Below are positions 25,205 to 33,805 of a stretch of DNA of 64,000 nucleotides, one piece after another. How positions within the stretch are numbered: position 1 is the first letter of the stretch; each line of letters starts with the position of its first letter. Made by a program: the position numbers and the translations under genes. This stretch comes from Paenarthrobacter nicotinovorans. Lineage in GTDB: Bacteria; Actinomycetota; Actinomycetes; Actinomycetales; Micrococcaceae. The DNA lies in contig NZ_SZVS01000002.1 of assembly GCF_007670255.1 (NCBI RefSeq), forward strand, positions 474,138 through 538,137, written 5' to 3'. The notes under the pieces are model-generated. The model was not told the origin of the DNA. It saw nothing but the letters and a program-made list of their open reading frames with translations, and made no database searches.

Positions 25205-25735
25205 TCAGGCCTCTGCCCCCGGGCTCTGCTCGTTTTTGCTGCGTGTTGGGGCTGCTGCCATCCGTCCGATGAGCGGTTCGGTGCGGTAAGGGATATGCGT
25301 GTGAAGGGCCAGCACTGTTTCGGTCCGGATCACCCCTTTGGTTCGCAGGACCGAGCGCAGCGCGGACTGCAGGTTGTGGGTGTCGGTGGCCACCACACGG
25401 CACCACAGGTCTCCGCGGCCGGAAATCTCGTGCACTTCGAGGACCTGGGGGATGAGGCGCAGGGCGCCAATGACGCCGTCGAGTTCGCGGTGGGTGACCT
25501 CGATCGTGACGAAAGCGACGACGTCGTACCCCACCTTTTCGAGGTCCACCTCACGTCCGGCGGCCTGCAGGACGCCGGTGCGGAGCAGGCGCTTGAGCCG
25601 GCTTTGGGCGGTATTCCGCGCGATGCCGAGTCCTTCGCTGAGTTCGGCTATCTGGATGCGGGGGTCCCTGATGAGTTCGAGGAGGATCTTCAGGTCCAGG
25701 GGGTCGAGGGTGTTCAAATGGTCACTCCGGATCAC
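25205..25735 (-). CDS. Lrp/AsnC family regulator
   Basis: A 176-residue regulator. The HTH covers residues about 10-60 (LDPLDLKILLELIRDPRIQI, AELSEGLGIARNTAQSRLKR), followed by the RAM ligand-binding domain (VVAFVTIEVTHRELDGVIGA, VLEVHEISGRGDLWCRVVAT). Family members sense amino acids. The GTG at 25735 is the longest start, and a TTG at 25717 is possible. It is divergent from an MFS exporter gene, with about 150 bases between, so it probably controls that exporter. Confidence 0.85.
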   Translation of the reverse strand: MIRSDHLNTLDPLDLKILLELIRDPRIQIAELSEGLGIARNTAQSRLKRLLRTGVLQAAGREVDLEKVGYDVVAFVTIEVTHRELDGVIGALRLIPQVLEVHEISGRGDLWCRVVATDTHNLQSALRSVLRTKGVIRTETVLALHTHIPYRTEPLIGRMAAAPTRSKNEQSPGAEA

Positions 25736-25889
25736 TCGGCGGCTGCCTCTTTGAGTATTTTGATCAATCTTTGCACCTTTTGACGCTTGGAAGGGTCAGT
25801 GCTCCTGCATTCTATTGCCATCAATACTTGGCCGGGCAGTACCTCCCACAAGGAATCAACTGCAAGCCACCGAGTCCGAAGGCATGGAA

Positions 25890-27125
25890 ATGACTGTCTT
25901 GAGCGAACTCCGCATGCGCCCGGCTACCGCCGGACGCTGGGGATGGGATGCCTCCACCACCGCCAGGCTGGTCCTGGCAGGGGTTGTGATCTTTACGCTG
26001 CTGGTTGGCGCAAACCTGGCCACGCCCCTGTACCCCTTGCTGCAAGCCAGGATCGGCTTGTCATCGCTTGATGTGACCGTGGCCTTTTCCAGCTACGTCC
26101 TGGCCTTGGTGGCGGTGCTCATGCTGGCGGGCCACTGGTCGGACCACATCGGGCGCCGGGCTGCATTGGTGCTCGCAGTCCTGGTGGGGCTGGTGGGTGG
26201 GGTGATCTTCGCCAATGCCGATTCGCTGTTGTCGTTGTCCGCGGGCAGGGCCCTTCAAGGGGTCGCGGTGGGACTCGCTACCGGAGCCAGTTCGGCAGCC
26301 CTTCGGGAATTGCTGCCCCAACGCCCCGACTGGGCTTCCCGTTTCACCCTGCTTTCCTCTGCTGGCGGCGTGGCGGCAGGTCCGGCCATCGGAGGGCTTC
26401 TGTCGCTCTTTCCGGAGCCCACCCGTACGCCCTACTACCTGCATTCGGCAGTGCTGTTGGCGGCACTTGTTCCACTGTGGCTGCTCAAGGCCAGGCCCGC
26501 GATCGCCCCTGCGGACGGTCCCCGGGCCCACAGGGTCCTGGCTCCGCGGAAACCGTCCATCTCCCGTAACGCCAGGGGTGCTTTCTGGATGGCGGCTGCC
26601 ACCGGATTCCTGAGCTTCGCGGTCTTCGGGTTCTGTTTGTCACTGGCACCGGGCTACTTCGCCACGGTGGTCCACGCGGACTCCCGGCCGCTGATCGGCC
26701 TGTTGGCCGGAGTCACCCTGGGCGCTTCAGCGTTCAGCCAATTGCTGGGCGTCCGCGGGCGTTTTGCGGTGCCCGTGGCTCTGGCAGTGCTGGGCGTCTC
26801 CGTGGTCATGGTGGGTGCTGCAGCTGCGTGGTCCAGTCCTTGGCTGCTGGTCGCGGCGAGCATCACGGCAGGAATGGGCCAAGGCATAGCTTTCAGGCAG
26901 GTCTTCAATGAGGTCGCCGGAAAAGTGGAGGCTGCCCGTCATGCGCAGGTGATCAGCACGGTGTACGTCATTACGTACCTGGGCAGCGCCGTTCCGGTGA
27001 TTGGGCTGGGAGTGGCTGTCACGGCGTGGGGCCTGCAGGCCGCCGTCGTGGGTTTCACCGTCCTCTGCGGTGCGGCGGCGCTGGCACTGGCCGTTGTGTC
27101 GCTGAAGAATGCCCTGCGGGACTGA
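25890..27125 (+). CDS. MFS transporter, 12 helices
   Basis: A 411-residue MFS permease. Helix 1 includes ARLVLAGVVIFTLLVGANLA and the loop 2-3 motif reads GHWSDHIGRRAALVLAVL. Helix 4 has ALQGVAVGLATGASSAALREL. It resembles drug and amino-acid exporters. The ATG at 25890 has GAAGG 7 bases upstream, and ATG 25884 is two codons earlier. It is divergent from one Lrp gene and convergent with another (27147-27653), which suggests export of an amino acid or analogue. Confidence 0.85.
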   Translation: MTVLSELRMRPATAGRWGWDASTTARLVLAGVVIFTLLVGANLATPLYPLLQARIGLSSLDVTVAFSSYVLALVAVLMLAGHWSDHIGRRAALVLAVLVGLVGGVIFANADSLLSLSAGRALQGVAVGLATGASSAALRELLPQRPDWASRFTLLSSAGGVAAGPAIGGLLSLFPEPTRTPYYLHSAVLLAALVPLWLLKARPAIAPADGPRAHRVLAPRKPSISRNARGAFWMAAATGFLSFAVFGFCLSLAPGYFATVVHADSRPLIGLLAGVTLGASAFSQLLGVRGRFAVPVALAVLGVSVVMVGAAAAWSSPWLLVAASITAGMGQGIAFRQVFNEVAGKVEAARHAQVISTVYVITYLGSAVPVIGLGVAVTAWGLQAAVVGFTVLCGAAALALAVVSLKNALRD

Positions 27126-27146
27126 CGCGCAGGGTCCCTCTGCAGT

Positions 27147-27653
27147 TTACTCGGGCAGCGGTCCCCGGTTGCCGGGAATGTGTTGGAACACCATGGTGGT
27201 TTCGGTGTGGCCGACCACGGGGTCGGTGGCGAGGTTGTCCAGGAGCCAGTTGCGGAGGTCGTCCGTATTGGCGACGGCGATGTGCAGCAGGTAGTCGACG
27301 GAGCCAGTGGTGTGGAACGTCGAGATGACGGCCGGAAGCTTGGGCACCCGGGCGGTGAAGCGGTCGATCTGGTCGCGGTCGTGGGCGCGAAGACGTACGG
27401 CGATCAACGCCTGAACTGAACGTCCAATGGCCGGCAGGCTCAGGACCGCTTCGAAGCCTTCAATGATGCCGCGCTCGGACAGGGCGCGTGTGCGCATCAG
27501 GGCCGTGGAGGGGGCGATGCCCACCAGTTCGGCCAACTGCTTGTTGGAAATGCGGGCGTCCTCCACCAAGGCTGCGAGGATCCGCTCATCGATGGCGTCC
27601 AACGGCTCTGCGCTGCCCGTGCTTGACCGAACATTCTTCGTGGGGGTGCTCAC
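27147..27653 (-). CDS. Lrp/AsnC family regulator
   Basis: A 168-residue regulator with the HTH LDAIDERILAALVEDARISN, KQLAELVGIAPSTALMRTRA and the RAM domain ending in DPVVGHTETTMVFQHIPG. The GTG at 27653 has a near-perfect AGGAGG 4 bases upstream. It is convergent with the MFS gene and lies in front of the TMEM175-like gene in the same direction. Its sequence is clearly different from the Lrp protein at 25205, so they are not recent duplicates. Confidence 0.88.
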   Translation of the reverse strand: MSTPTKNVRSSTGSAEPLDAIDERILAALVEDARISNKQLAELVGIAPSTALMRTRALSERGIIEGFEAVLSLPAIGRSVQALIAVRLRAHDRDQIDRFTARVPKLPAVISTFHTTGSVDYLLHIAVANTDDLRNWLLDNLATDPVVGHTETTMVFQHIPGNRGPLPE

Positions 27654-27707
27654 GGATCCTCCTGAAATTGCCTTTCACCTATCCTAATCGGTGAATTCTT
27701 CAGGTGC

Positions 27708-28349
27708 CTATCGTTTTGCGGGCTTGCTGGGTTCCCTGCGCCGGTCCAGTCGCTGGAGCGGCTCGCTGAGCAACATCAGCAGCAGTGGGAAGTTGCCCGC
27801 TGACGGAAGAACAAGGGCCACAAGCAACGCAGCGAGGAAAAGGGCGGCCACAACCGTCCCGGCCCGGATTCCGGAGCGCATCTCACCCGGGTTCATGGTG
27901 TGGAGCGCGGGATGTGCCCTGAGATAGATACGTGCCAGGAGGAGCATCAAACTGGTTGCGAACAACGTTCCGATGTACACCAGCGGCTGGGCCCAGTCGG
28001 CATCCATTTGCGTGGAGAGCGACGTTGCCACAGGCATCACCACGATGAAGAACATCCAGCCGACGGTCAGCCACAGCAACCCCGAATCCACCTGTCGCAC
28101 CTGACGGAACAGTCGGTGATGGTGCGTCCAGAACACGGCAATCAGGATGAAGCTGAGGGCAAAACCCAGGAGGGCGTACTGCTCCTCCACAAGCCATTGG
28201 GCCGTGGTTCCGTCATGGTCCGCCAACTCCCCAACGCTCTCCATGAGGGGCAGGATCAGCAGGGTCAAGGCAATCGCCACCACGGCATCGGTAAACGCCT
28301 GCAAACGTTCCGGCGACGACAGGTCCCGTGAGCTCGCGAGCTGTGTCAT
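27708..28349 (-). CDS. TMEM175-like potassium channel family protein (DUF1211)
   Basis: A 213-residue membrane protein with about six helices. Near the N-terminus RLQAFTDAVVAIALTLLILP is the FSDGVFAIAITLL-type signature of bacterial TMEM175 channels, though Ser-Asp-Gly is replaced by Thr-Asp-Ala. VFWTHHHRLFRQVRQVD is the second family landmark. Bacterial homologues conduct K+ as tetramers. The ATG at 28349 is supported by TACAAT 6 bases upstream. The channel role is by family. Confidence 0.8.
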   Translation of the reverse strand: MTQLASSRDLSSPERLQAFTDAVVAIALTLLILPLMESVGELADHDGTTAQWLVEEQYALLGFALSFILIAVFWTHHHRLFRQVRQVDSGLLWLTVGWMFFIVVMPVATSLSTQMDADWAQPLVYIGTLFATSLMLLLARIYLRAHPALHTMNPGEMRSGIRAGTVVAALFLAALLVALVLPSAGNFPLLLMLLSEPLQRLDRRREPSKPAKR

Positions 28350-28355
28350 GCCTCG

Positions 28356-28361
28356 ATTGTA
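28356..28361 (-). promoter_or_regulatory. -10 box of the TMEM175-like gene, leaderless start
   Basis: On the minus strand TACAAT precedes the ATG at 28349 by 6 bases, which is a near-consensus element. Confidence 0.65.
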
Positions 28362-28380
28362 GGACCAGACCGGGCGGGAA

Positions 28381-29610
28381 TCAGGGGGACGGACGCGGGG
28401 TGCGGTGAACCACCAAGGTGACTGCCGCCGTCGTGCATGAGAGGACGATGACGCCGAGCACCAAAGCAGTCCAGCCGAACCCTTGGAAGGCAAGGCCGCC
28501 GGCCCAGCCGATAACACTGGAGCCAAGGTAGTAGGACAGGTTGTACAGCGATGCCGCCTGTGCCCGGCCGGTGGTGGCGATGGCACCCGTCCAGCCGGAA
28601 CCTACGCTGTGGGCGGCAAAGAAGCCACCCGTGAAGATGACCAGCCCGACCAATATGGCAACGAGGTTTTCCAGCAGGGTCAGGGCCAGTCCCGCCGACG
28701 AAATCACAATGCCCGCCACCAGAACGTTCCGCCGTCCAAACCTGGTGGTGAGACCTGCCGCCCATCGGGAGCTCACGGTGCCTGAAAGGTAGGCCAGGAA
28801 AATGAGGCTGACCACCGCGGCGGGAAGGGCGAAGGGCTCCGCGTGCAACCGGAAGCCTAGATAGTTGTAGACCGCCACGAAGCCACCCATGAGCAGGAAC
28901 GCCTGCAGGTAGAGCGAGACGAGTTTCGGATTGCCGGCATGGCCGCCCAAGGTGCGGATGGCGCCACGGAATCCAGTGGCCGGAGAGGGCGTAAAGCGCC
29001 GTTGCTTGGGAACAAGCACCAGGAACAGGACAGCGGATATGGCGGCGAGCAGGGAGACGGCGAGGGCCGCTGTCCGCCAGCCCCAGACTTCTCCCACAGG
29101 GCCGGCTACCAAGCGACCCGCCAGACCACCGAGTGTTGTACCCGCAACGTAGCTTCCTGCCGCCAACGCGGTGTGGATTTTGGTGACTTCTTCATTGAGG
29201 TAGGCAATGGCGATGGCGGGAATGCCGCCCAGGGCCATGCCCTCAAGCGCGCGGAGCCCCAAGAGGACGGGAACCGTTGGAGCCAGTGGAACCAGCAATC
29301 CCAGCAGGGTTGCGGCGGCAATGCCGATCGCCATGGCCCGGACCCTGCCGATCCTGTCGGCAACGAAGGACCAAGGCAGCACCGTGACGGCGAGTCCTAC
29401 CGTGGCGAGCGAGATGCTGAGCGCCGCCTCCGCTGCGGTGATGTGCAGATCCGCGGCCATGAGGGGCAGAACGGCCTGCGTGGAGTAAAGCTGCGCGAAG
29501 GTTGCGACGCCGGCAAGCGCCAGGGCCGCCAGCACGCGGCCATAGCCGCGCGAACCTTTGGCGTGGCCCTGCCAACTGTCGGTTTCCGGCTCGACGGTCA
29601 TGTTGTTCAC
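28381..29610 (-). CDS. MFS transporter, 12 helices
   Basis: A 409-residue MFS permease. VLAALALAGVATFAQLYSTQ opens helix 1, and VLPWSFVADRIGRVRAMAIG is the loop 2-3 motif. LEGMALGGIPAIAIAYLNEEV resembles the AraJ/YnfM-type exporters. The start is GTG 29610, because TACTGT ends 6 bases before it. An internal ATG follows three codons later. It is divergent from a LysR regulator gene (98 bases between), and that regulator probably controls it. Confidence 0.88.
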   Translation of the reverse strand: MNNMTVEPETDSWQGHAKGSRGYGRVLAALALAGVATFAQLYSTQAVLPLMAADLHITAAEAALSISLATVGLAVTVLPWSFVADRIGRVRAMAIGIAAATLLGLLVPLAPTVPVLLGLRALEGMALGGIPAIAIAYLNEEVTKIHTALAAGSYVAGTTLGGLAGRLVAGPVGEVWGWRTAALAVSLLAAISAVLFLVLVPKQRRFTPSPATGFRGAIRTLGGHAGNPKLVSLYLQAFLLMGGFVAVYNYLGFRLHAEPFALPAAVVSLIFLAYLSGTVSSRWAAGLTTRFGRRNVLVAGIVISSAGLALTLLENLVAILVGLVIFTGGFFAAHSVGSGWTGAIATTGRAQAASLYNLSYYLGSSVIGWAGGLAFQGFGWTALVLGVIVLSCTTAAVTLVVHRTPRPSP

Positions 29611-29616
29611 CGGCCA

Positions 29617-29622
29617 ACAGTA
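29617..29622 (-). promoter_or_regulatory. -10 box of the MFS gene, leaderless start
   Basis: On the minus strand TACTGT is followed by 6 bases and the GTG at 29610. The shared intergenic region up to 29708 also holds TGCAT-rich dyads (CCAATGCATGG near 29645, then GATGCAGCATTGCAT) that may bind the LysR protein. Confidence 0.5.
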
Positions 29623-29708
29623 AGACGCCGGCAACTACCCATTCCAATGCATGGATTACATAAAATTGATGCAGCATTGCATAAGTGCAGCTCATCGGGA
29701 GGGAAATC

Positions 29709-30683
29709 GTGGAACCGAATCACCAGCAACTCGTCCAACTGCTCCCTCTGCTGCCCGTACTGGCCGAGCTGGGCCGCACGGAGCACATGACCGAAACCGC
29801 GGAGATACTCGGGGTCCCGCAATCCACGGTCAGCAGGGCAGTAGCCCGGGCCAGCGCCGTCGTGGGCATGGACCTTTTGGTCCGTGACGGGCGAGGCATC
29901 CGGCTCACCGCCGCTGCCAAGGCGTTGCTTCCTTACATCGACGCAGCCCTGGAGGACTTCCAAGCCGGGCTGGACCGCGTACGCCACGAATCCGATGTTG
30001 TTCGGGGTCGGATCGGTGTGTCGTTCCAGCACACGTTCGGCGAAGCAACTCTTCCTCTGCTGATCAGCGCCTTCCGCGGACGGCATCCCCACGCAGCCTT
30101 CGAGCTGTGGCAGGGGCCTCGCGACGATTGCCTGCAGCAGTTGGCAAGCGGGGAGATGGACTTCGCGCTCACGGCCCCAATAGCGCCGGAAGGGCGGGGG
30201 ATCCGCTCCCACCCCCTGTACCGCGAGCCTCTCCGGGCGGTACTGCATTACCGGCACCCCCTGGCCGCCCGGTCCAGCGTGCACCTTTCAGAGCTGCGGC
30301 ATGATCCCTATGTGACGCTCCCGTCAGGGGTCGGGCTGCGGGCGTTGGGGGAGGCGCTGCTTCGGGAAGCCGGCTTCCGGCCTCGCATTGCCTTCGAGGT
30401 CCAGGAGTCCACGTCGGCCCGCGGACTGGTCTCCGCCGGCTTGGGTTTCAGCATCCTGCCTCCCGCCGGGCCGGGTTCAGGGACGGGCCAGTTCCTGCCC
30501 GAGGCCGAACTTGGGCTCGTCGAGGTGCCCATCGAATCGGACCTGGCATTCCGCCAGATCGGTATTGCCTGGCGGGAGCGGAATTTTGAGCCCGAAGCCG
30601 TCCGTTTGTTCCGGGAATTGGTGGTGACCGACGGCGGGGATCTGCTGGCCGAACTCGTCAGAGCCCGCTCAGGAACTCCCTGA
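29709..30683 (+). CDS. LysR family regulator
   Basis: A 324-residue LTTR. The HTH includes LLPVLAELGRTEHMTETAEI, LGVPQSTVSRAVARASAVVG, MDLLVRDGRGIRLTAAAKAL, and the periplasmic-binding-like effector domain starts near residue 90 (RGRIGVSFQHTFGEATLP). The GTG at 29709 has GGGAGGGAA upstream. It is divergent from an MFS exporter, as usual for this regulator class. Its 3' end overlaps the convergent nitronate monooxygenase-like gene by 26 bases. Confidence 0.88.
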   Translation: MEPNHQQLVQLLPLLPVLAELGRTEHMTETAEILGVPQSTVSRAVARASAVVGMDLLVRDGRGIRLTAAAKALLPYIDAALEDFQAGLDRVRHESDVVRGRIGVSFQHTFGEATLPLLISAFRGRHPHAAFELWQGPRDDCLQQLASGEMDFALTAPIAPEGRGIRSHPLYREPLRAVLHYRHPLAARSSVHLSELRHDPYVTLPSGVGLRALGEALLREAGFRPRIAFEVQESTSARGLVSAGLGFSILPPAGPGSGTGQFLPEAELGLVEVPIESDLAFRQIGIAWRERNFEPEAVRLFRELVVTDGGDLLAELVRARSGTP

Positions 30684-31689
30684 CCACGTCCCGCGCCGAT
30701 CCCGTCCGTGCCTGCCGCCAGCCCGTTCCGGCCCACAGGTTGAGGCGGTGTGGGTCGCCTGCCGCCGATGCTGCAGCGCGGATCGGGGCCGTGAGGTGGT
30801 GGATGGCGGGGTAGCCTTCGGGTGCGTCCTGATGGTTGCGCACGAAGTCATTGACCAAGGAGCGTGCCGCACGCCCGGTGAAGGCGCGGGTGATGGCGGT
30901 GCTGGTGAACGCCGGGTCTCCCAGGGCGTCCTTGTGGGTCTGCCGCGCACCACTTTCTTCGGTGCGGAGCAGTGCCGTACCGATCTGGGCGGCTACTGCT
31001 CCTGCAGCCAAGACGCCGCGCAGCGCGGTGCCGTCCACCACCGCGCCGGCTGCTACCAGCGGAAGGCCGACGGCGGAACGCACGTGGGTGACCAGCTCCG
31101 CCGTCGTAATGGCCGTCGGTCCCGGGCTGTCCGGCAGGAAGGCCGTGCTGTGTGCCCCCGCGGATTCGTGCTGGACGACCAGTGCGTCAGGCCCTTCTTC
31201 GGCCGCCGCCTGGGCCTCCTCAACGCTGGTGACACTGGTGATGACCATGGTTCCGGCTTTCTGCAGGGACGCGACTACCGCGGATCCGGGGAGGCCGAAG
31301 GCGAAACTGACCACTTCCACGGGATCATTGACGAGGGCCTCGATTTTTTGCTGCCAGGCGTCGTCGTCATCCAGTCTGAGGGGAGGCAGGGAAACGCCGT
31401 AGCGGGCAGCTTCCGGCTCCAGTTCGGCCCGGTATGCCTCCAACCGGGACCGGGCTTCGGGCCCTGGTGAGAGGGCATCGCGGTCCGGAACAAAGACGTT
31501 CATGCCGAACCTGACCCCCAGTGCCCTGGCAACGGAAATTTCCGCCGTCATGGCCTCGGGACTCTTGTAGCCGGCAGCCAGGAAGCCCAAACCGCCCGCC
31601 TCATGCACCGCCTGGACCAATGACGGCGTTGATGTCCCACCCGCCATGGGGGCCGCAATAAATGGGGTGCCAAACAGGGATTCAGGCAT
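30658..31689 (-). CDS. nitronate monooxygenase-like FMN enzyme
   Basis: A 343-residue TIM-barrel flavoenzyme of the nitronate monooxygenase/enoyl-ACP reductase FabK group. The opening FIAAPMAGGTSTPSLVQAVH, the loop GPDALVVQHESAGAHS, and the phosphate-binding segment PLVAAGAVVDGTALRGVLAA are the family landmarks. It binds FMN and oxidises nitronates such as propionate-3-nitronate. The ATG at 31689 has GGAGGAGGAA upstream, and an upstream in-frame extension to 31716 is unlikely. It overlaps the LysR gene tail to tail. Confidence 0.82.
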   Translation of the reverse strand: MPESLFGTPFIAAPMAGGTSTPSLVQAVHEAGGLGFLAAGYKSPEAMTAEISVARALGVRFGMNVFVPDRDALSPGPEARSRLEAYRAELEPEAARYGVSLPPLRLDDDDAWQQKIEALVNDPVEVVSFAFGLPGSAVVASLQKAGTMVITSVTSVEEAQAAAEEGPDALVVQHESAGAHSTAFLPDSPGPTAITTAELVTHVRSAVGLPLVAAGAVVDGTALRGVLAAGAVAAQIGTALLRTEESGARQTHKDALGDPAFTSTAITRAFTGRAARSLVNDFVRNHQDAPEGYPAIHHLTAPIRAAASAAGDPHRLNLWAGTGWRQARTGSARDVVREFLSGL

Positions 31690-31718
31690 GGTCGGTTCCT
31701 CCTCCGGACGCTCCAAGC

Positions 31719-31724
31719 TAGTCT
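31719..31724 (+). promoter_or_regulatory. -10 box of the GlcNAc kinase-like gene, leaderless start
   Basis: TAGTCT, then 6 bases, then GTG 31731. The hexamer and spacing are the same as at guaA. Confidence 0.65.
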
Positions 31725-31730
31725 TTCACG

Positions 31731-32666
31731 GTGAACAATCGTGACTCCGCCCAGCATTCCCCTGCCTCCGCCCCGGCCGCGAGCGGCACCGTCATTGGGC
31801 TCGACATCGGCGGGACCAAGACGCGCGGCGTGAGGTTCCACGACGGCGAGCCCGTACGGGACGAAACGGCCGGCAGCTCCAACGTCCAGAATGTCACCAA
31901 GGAGCAGGCAGCGGCCAACCTGGCTGAGCTGTTCGGGAAAATCGGCGGCGGAGTCATCGACCAGGTGTACGCCGGTGCCGGCGGCATTGATACCGAGCAG
32001 GACGCCCAGGCGCTCGCCGACCTGATCGCACCCCATGCGCCGGGCGCGCGAATCACGGTAGTGCACGATTCCCGGCTGCTGCTCGCCGCCGGGGGAGCGA
32101 GCACAGGCGTGGCCGTCATCGCCGGTACGGGTTCGGCAGCGTGGGGAAAGAACGACGCCGGCGAGGAGGCCCGGGCGGGTGGCTGGGGCTACCTCCTGGG
32201 TGATGAAGGAAGTGGTTATTGGCTGGGGAGGGAAGCCGTGCGCCATAGTTTGCGGCGGATGAACCAGGGCCTGGAACCCGACCGGCTGAGCCGTGCACTG
32301 TTGGACTCGTGTGGTGTCGATGAGCCGGGCAAGCTCATCGCACTCTTCCATTCACCCGACACCGGCCGCCGCTACTGGGCCCAGCAGGCCCGGCTGGTGG
32401 TTGAGGCAGCCGATGCCGGCGACCAGGTCAGCCAGGCTTTGGTGGTGCAGGCCGGCCGTGACCTGGCCGAACTTGCCGGCCAGGCCGTCCGCCAGCTGGG
32501 TTTGAAGGGTCCCGTGATCCTGGGAAGCGGATTGGGCATGAACGTTCCCCGACTGCAGGACGCGTTCAAGGCTGCCCTGGCCGAGGACGGCATCGTGGAT
32601 GTCCGAATCCTCCAGCAGGACCCCGTGTTCGGCGTCCCCCGACTGGTGGCTGAGCAAACCCCCTGA
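31731..32666 (+). CDS. N-acetylglucosamine kinase-like (BadF/BadG family)
   Basis: A 311-residue sugar kinase with an ASKHA ATPase fold. Phosphate 1 is GLDIGGTKTRGV, the second phosphate motif is AVIAGTGSAAWG, and GGWGYLLGDEGSGYWLGREA is the signature of GlcNAc/glucosamine kinases of the BadF/BadG group. The adenosine motif is ILGSGLGMNVP. It would phosphorylate GlcNAc released from chitin or peptidoglycan. It is leaderless and monocistronic, convergent with pirin. Confidence 0.85.
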   Translation: MNNRDSAQHSPASAPAASGTVIGLDIGGTKTRGVRFHDGEPVRDETAGSSNVQNVTKEQAAANLAELFGKIGGGVIDQVYAGAGGIDTEQDAQALADLIAPHAPGARITVVHDSRLLLAAGGASTGVAVIAGTGSAAWGKNDAGEEARAGGWGYLLGDEGSGYWLGREAVRHSLRRMNQGLEPDRLSRALLDSCGVDEPGKLIALFHSPDTGRRYWAQQARLVVEAADAGDQVSQALVVQAGRDLAELAGQAVRQLGLKGPVILGSGLGMNVPRLQDAFKAALAEDGIVDVRILQQDPVFGVPRLVAEQTP

Positions 32667-32727
32667 TCGAGATTTTGTACACCTAATGCCCTTAAGAAGC
32701 CCTCTTAGGCGCGTTAGCTACAAAAAC

Positions 32728-33756
32728 TCAGCCGCGGGTGCGGGGACGAAGCTTGACGCCCGGCAGCGGGGGAGCCGGGATGCGTCCGGCTTCCGGGCCG
32801 GCGTCGGGTCCGTGTCCGTGGACGAAACCAAAGCGTGAGCGTGCGGCAGCGTCGTCGTCGAGCAGTCCTTCCGCTTCCCATTCTTCGCGGGCCTGTTCCA
32901 CTTCCTCATGGGTCCGGCCCACAAAGTTCCACCACATGAGGAGATCTTCGCCGAAGGGCTCACCGCCGAGCAGCATGAACCGTGTATCGGGCCGGGCTTC
33001 CACGGCGAGGCTTGTCCGTTCCGCGCCGAGGTAGGCCAGCGGCCCGGCCTCAACGTCCTGGCCGTCAATAACGACGTGGCCATCCAGAACCAGCACAGCG
33101 TGCTCGAAGTCCGGCCGCAATGGAAGCTCCAAACGGCCCGAACCCACGATGTCGGCACCCACGATCGGGCTGAACATGGTGGCAGGGGAGCGTTGGCCGG
33201 CAAACTCTCCCACCATGACCGTGGCGGTGAAGCCTTCACCAACAGCCACGGGCAAGTCCCTGATCTGCTCGAACGACGGCGCACGGTGGCGGTGCTCATC
33301 CGGAAGGGCAACCCAGAGCTGGAGTCCGCGCGACACCGGCAGTTCGCCCACCAGCGGGCTTGACCCATCTGCGGCAGTGGGAAGAACGGAGAATTCCGAG
33401 TGGGAGATACCGTTGCCCGCAGTCATGATGTTCAGCTCGCCGGGCCGCACCACAACATCGCTGCCCACGCTGTCACGGTGCCGGACCGCGCCTTCCATCG
33501 GCCAGGTGACTGTTTGCAGCCCGCAGTGCGGGTGTGGGAGGACGCTCATCGCCACCCGGTCCGGCCCGAAGCTGTCCAGGAAACACCACGCTCCGACGGT
33601 GGGGAGGCCGCGCTGCGGCAGCGTCCTCATCACGTTCATGGCACGCACGCCGCCCAACGGAACTTCGCGCTCAGGCCACAGCTGGACACAAGGACCTTGG
33701 CCTTCCGGGGCCGCGGGGCAGACTTCCTGTGCGGGGGAAGTATCAAGATTGGTCAT
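32728..33756 (-). CDS. pirin family bicupin
   Basis: A 342-residue pirin. The first cupin has the metal ligands in LPHPHCGLQTVTWPMEG (two His), then LNIMTAGNGISHSE. The C-terminal cupin begins around EHAVLVLDGHVVIDG, and the end is RTHEEVEQAREEWEAEG then RFGFVHGHGP. Pirins are iron-binding proteins, and some act as quercetin dioxygenases. Start ATG 33756 has AGGTG upstream. It is divergent from the beta-galactosidase gene with only 49 bases between. Confidence 0.9.
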   Translation of the reverse strand: MTNLDTSPAQEVCPAAPEGQGPCVQLWPEREVPLGGVRAMNVMRTLPQRGLPTVGAWCFLDSFGPDRVAMSVLPHPHCGLQTVTWPMEGAVRHRDSVGSDVVVRPGELNIMTAGNGISHSEFSVLPTAADGSSPLVGELPVSRGLQLWVALPDEHRHRAPSFEQIRDLPVAVGEGFTATVMVGEFAGQRSPATMFSPIVGADIVGSGRLELPLRPDFEHAVLVLDGHVVIDGQDVEAGPLAYLGAERTSLAVEARPDTRFMLLGGEPFGEDLLMWWNFVGRTHEEVEQAREEWEAEGLLDDDAAARSRFGFVHGHGPDAGPEAGRIPAPPLPGVKLRPRTRG

Positions 33757-33792
33757 GTGTCATCACCTGTGCATAAATGTTGGAAATTGAGC

Positions 33793-33798
33793 TAATCT
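33793..33798 (+). promoter_or_regulatory. -10 box of the beta-galactosidase gene, leaderless start
   Basis: TAATCT, then 7 bases, then the GTG at 33806, in the short region divergent from pirin. Confidence 0.55.
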
Positions 33799-33805
33799 GT
33801 TCCGT

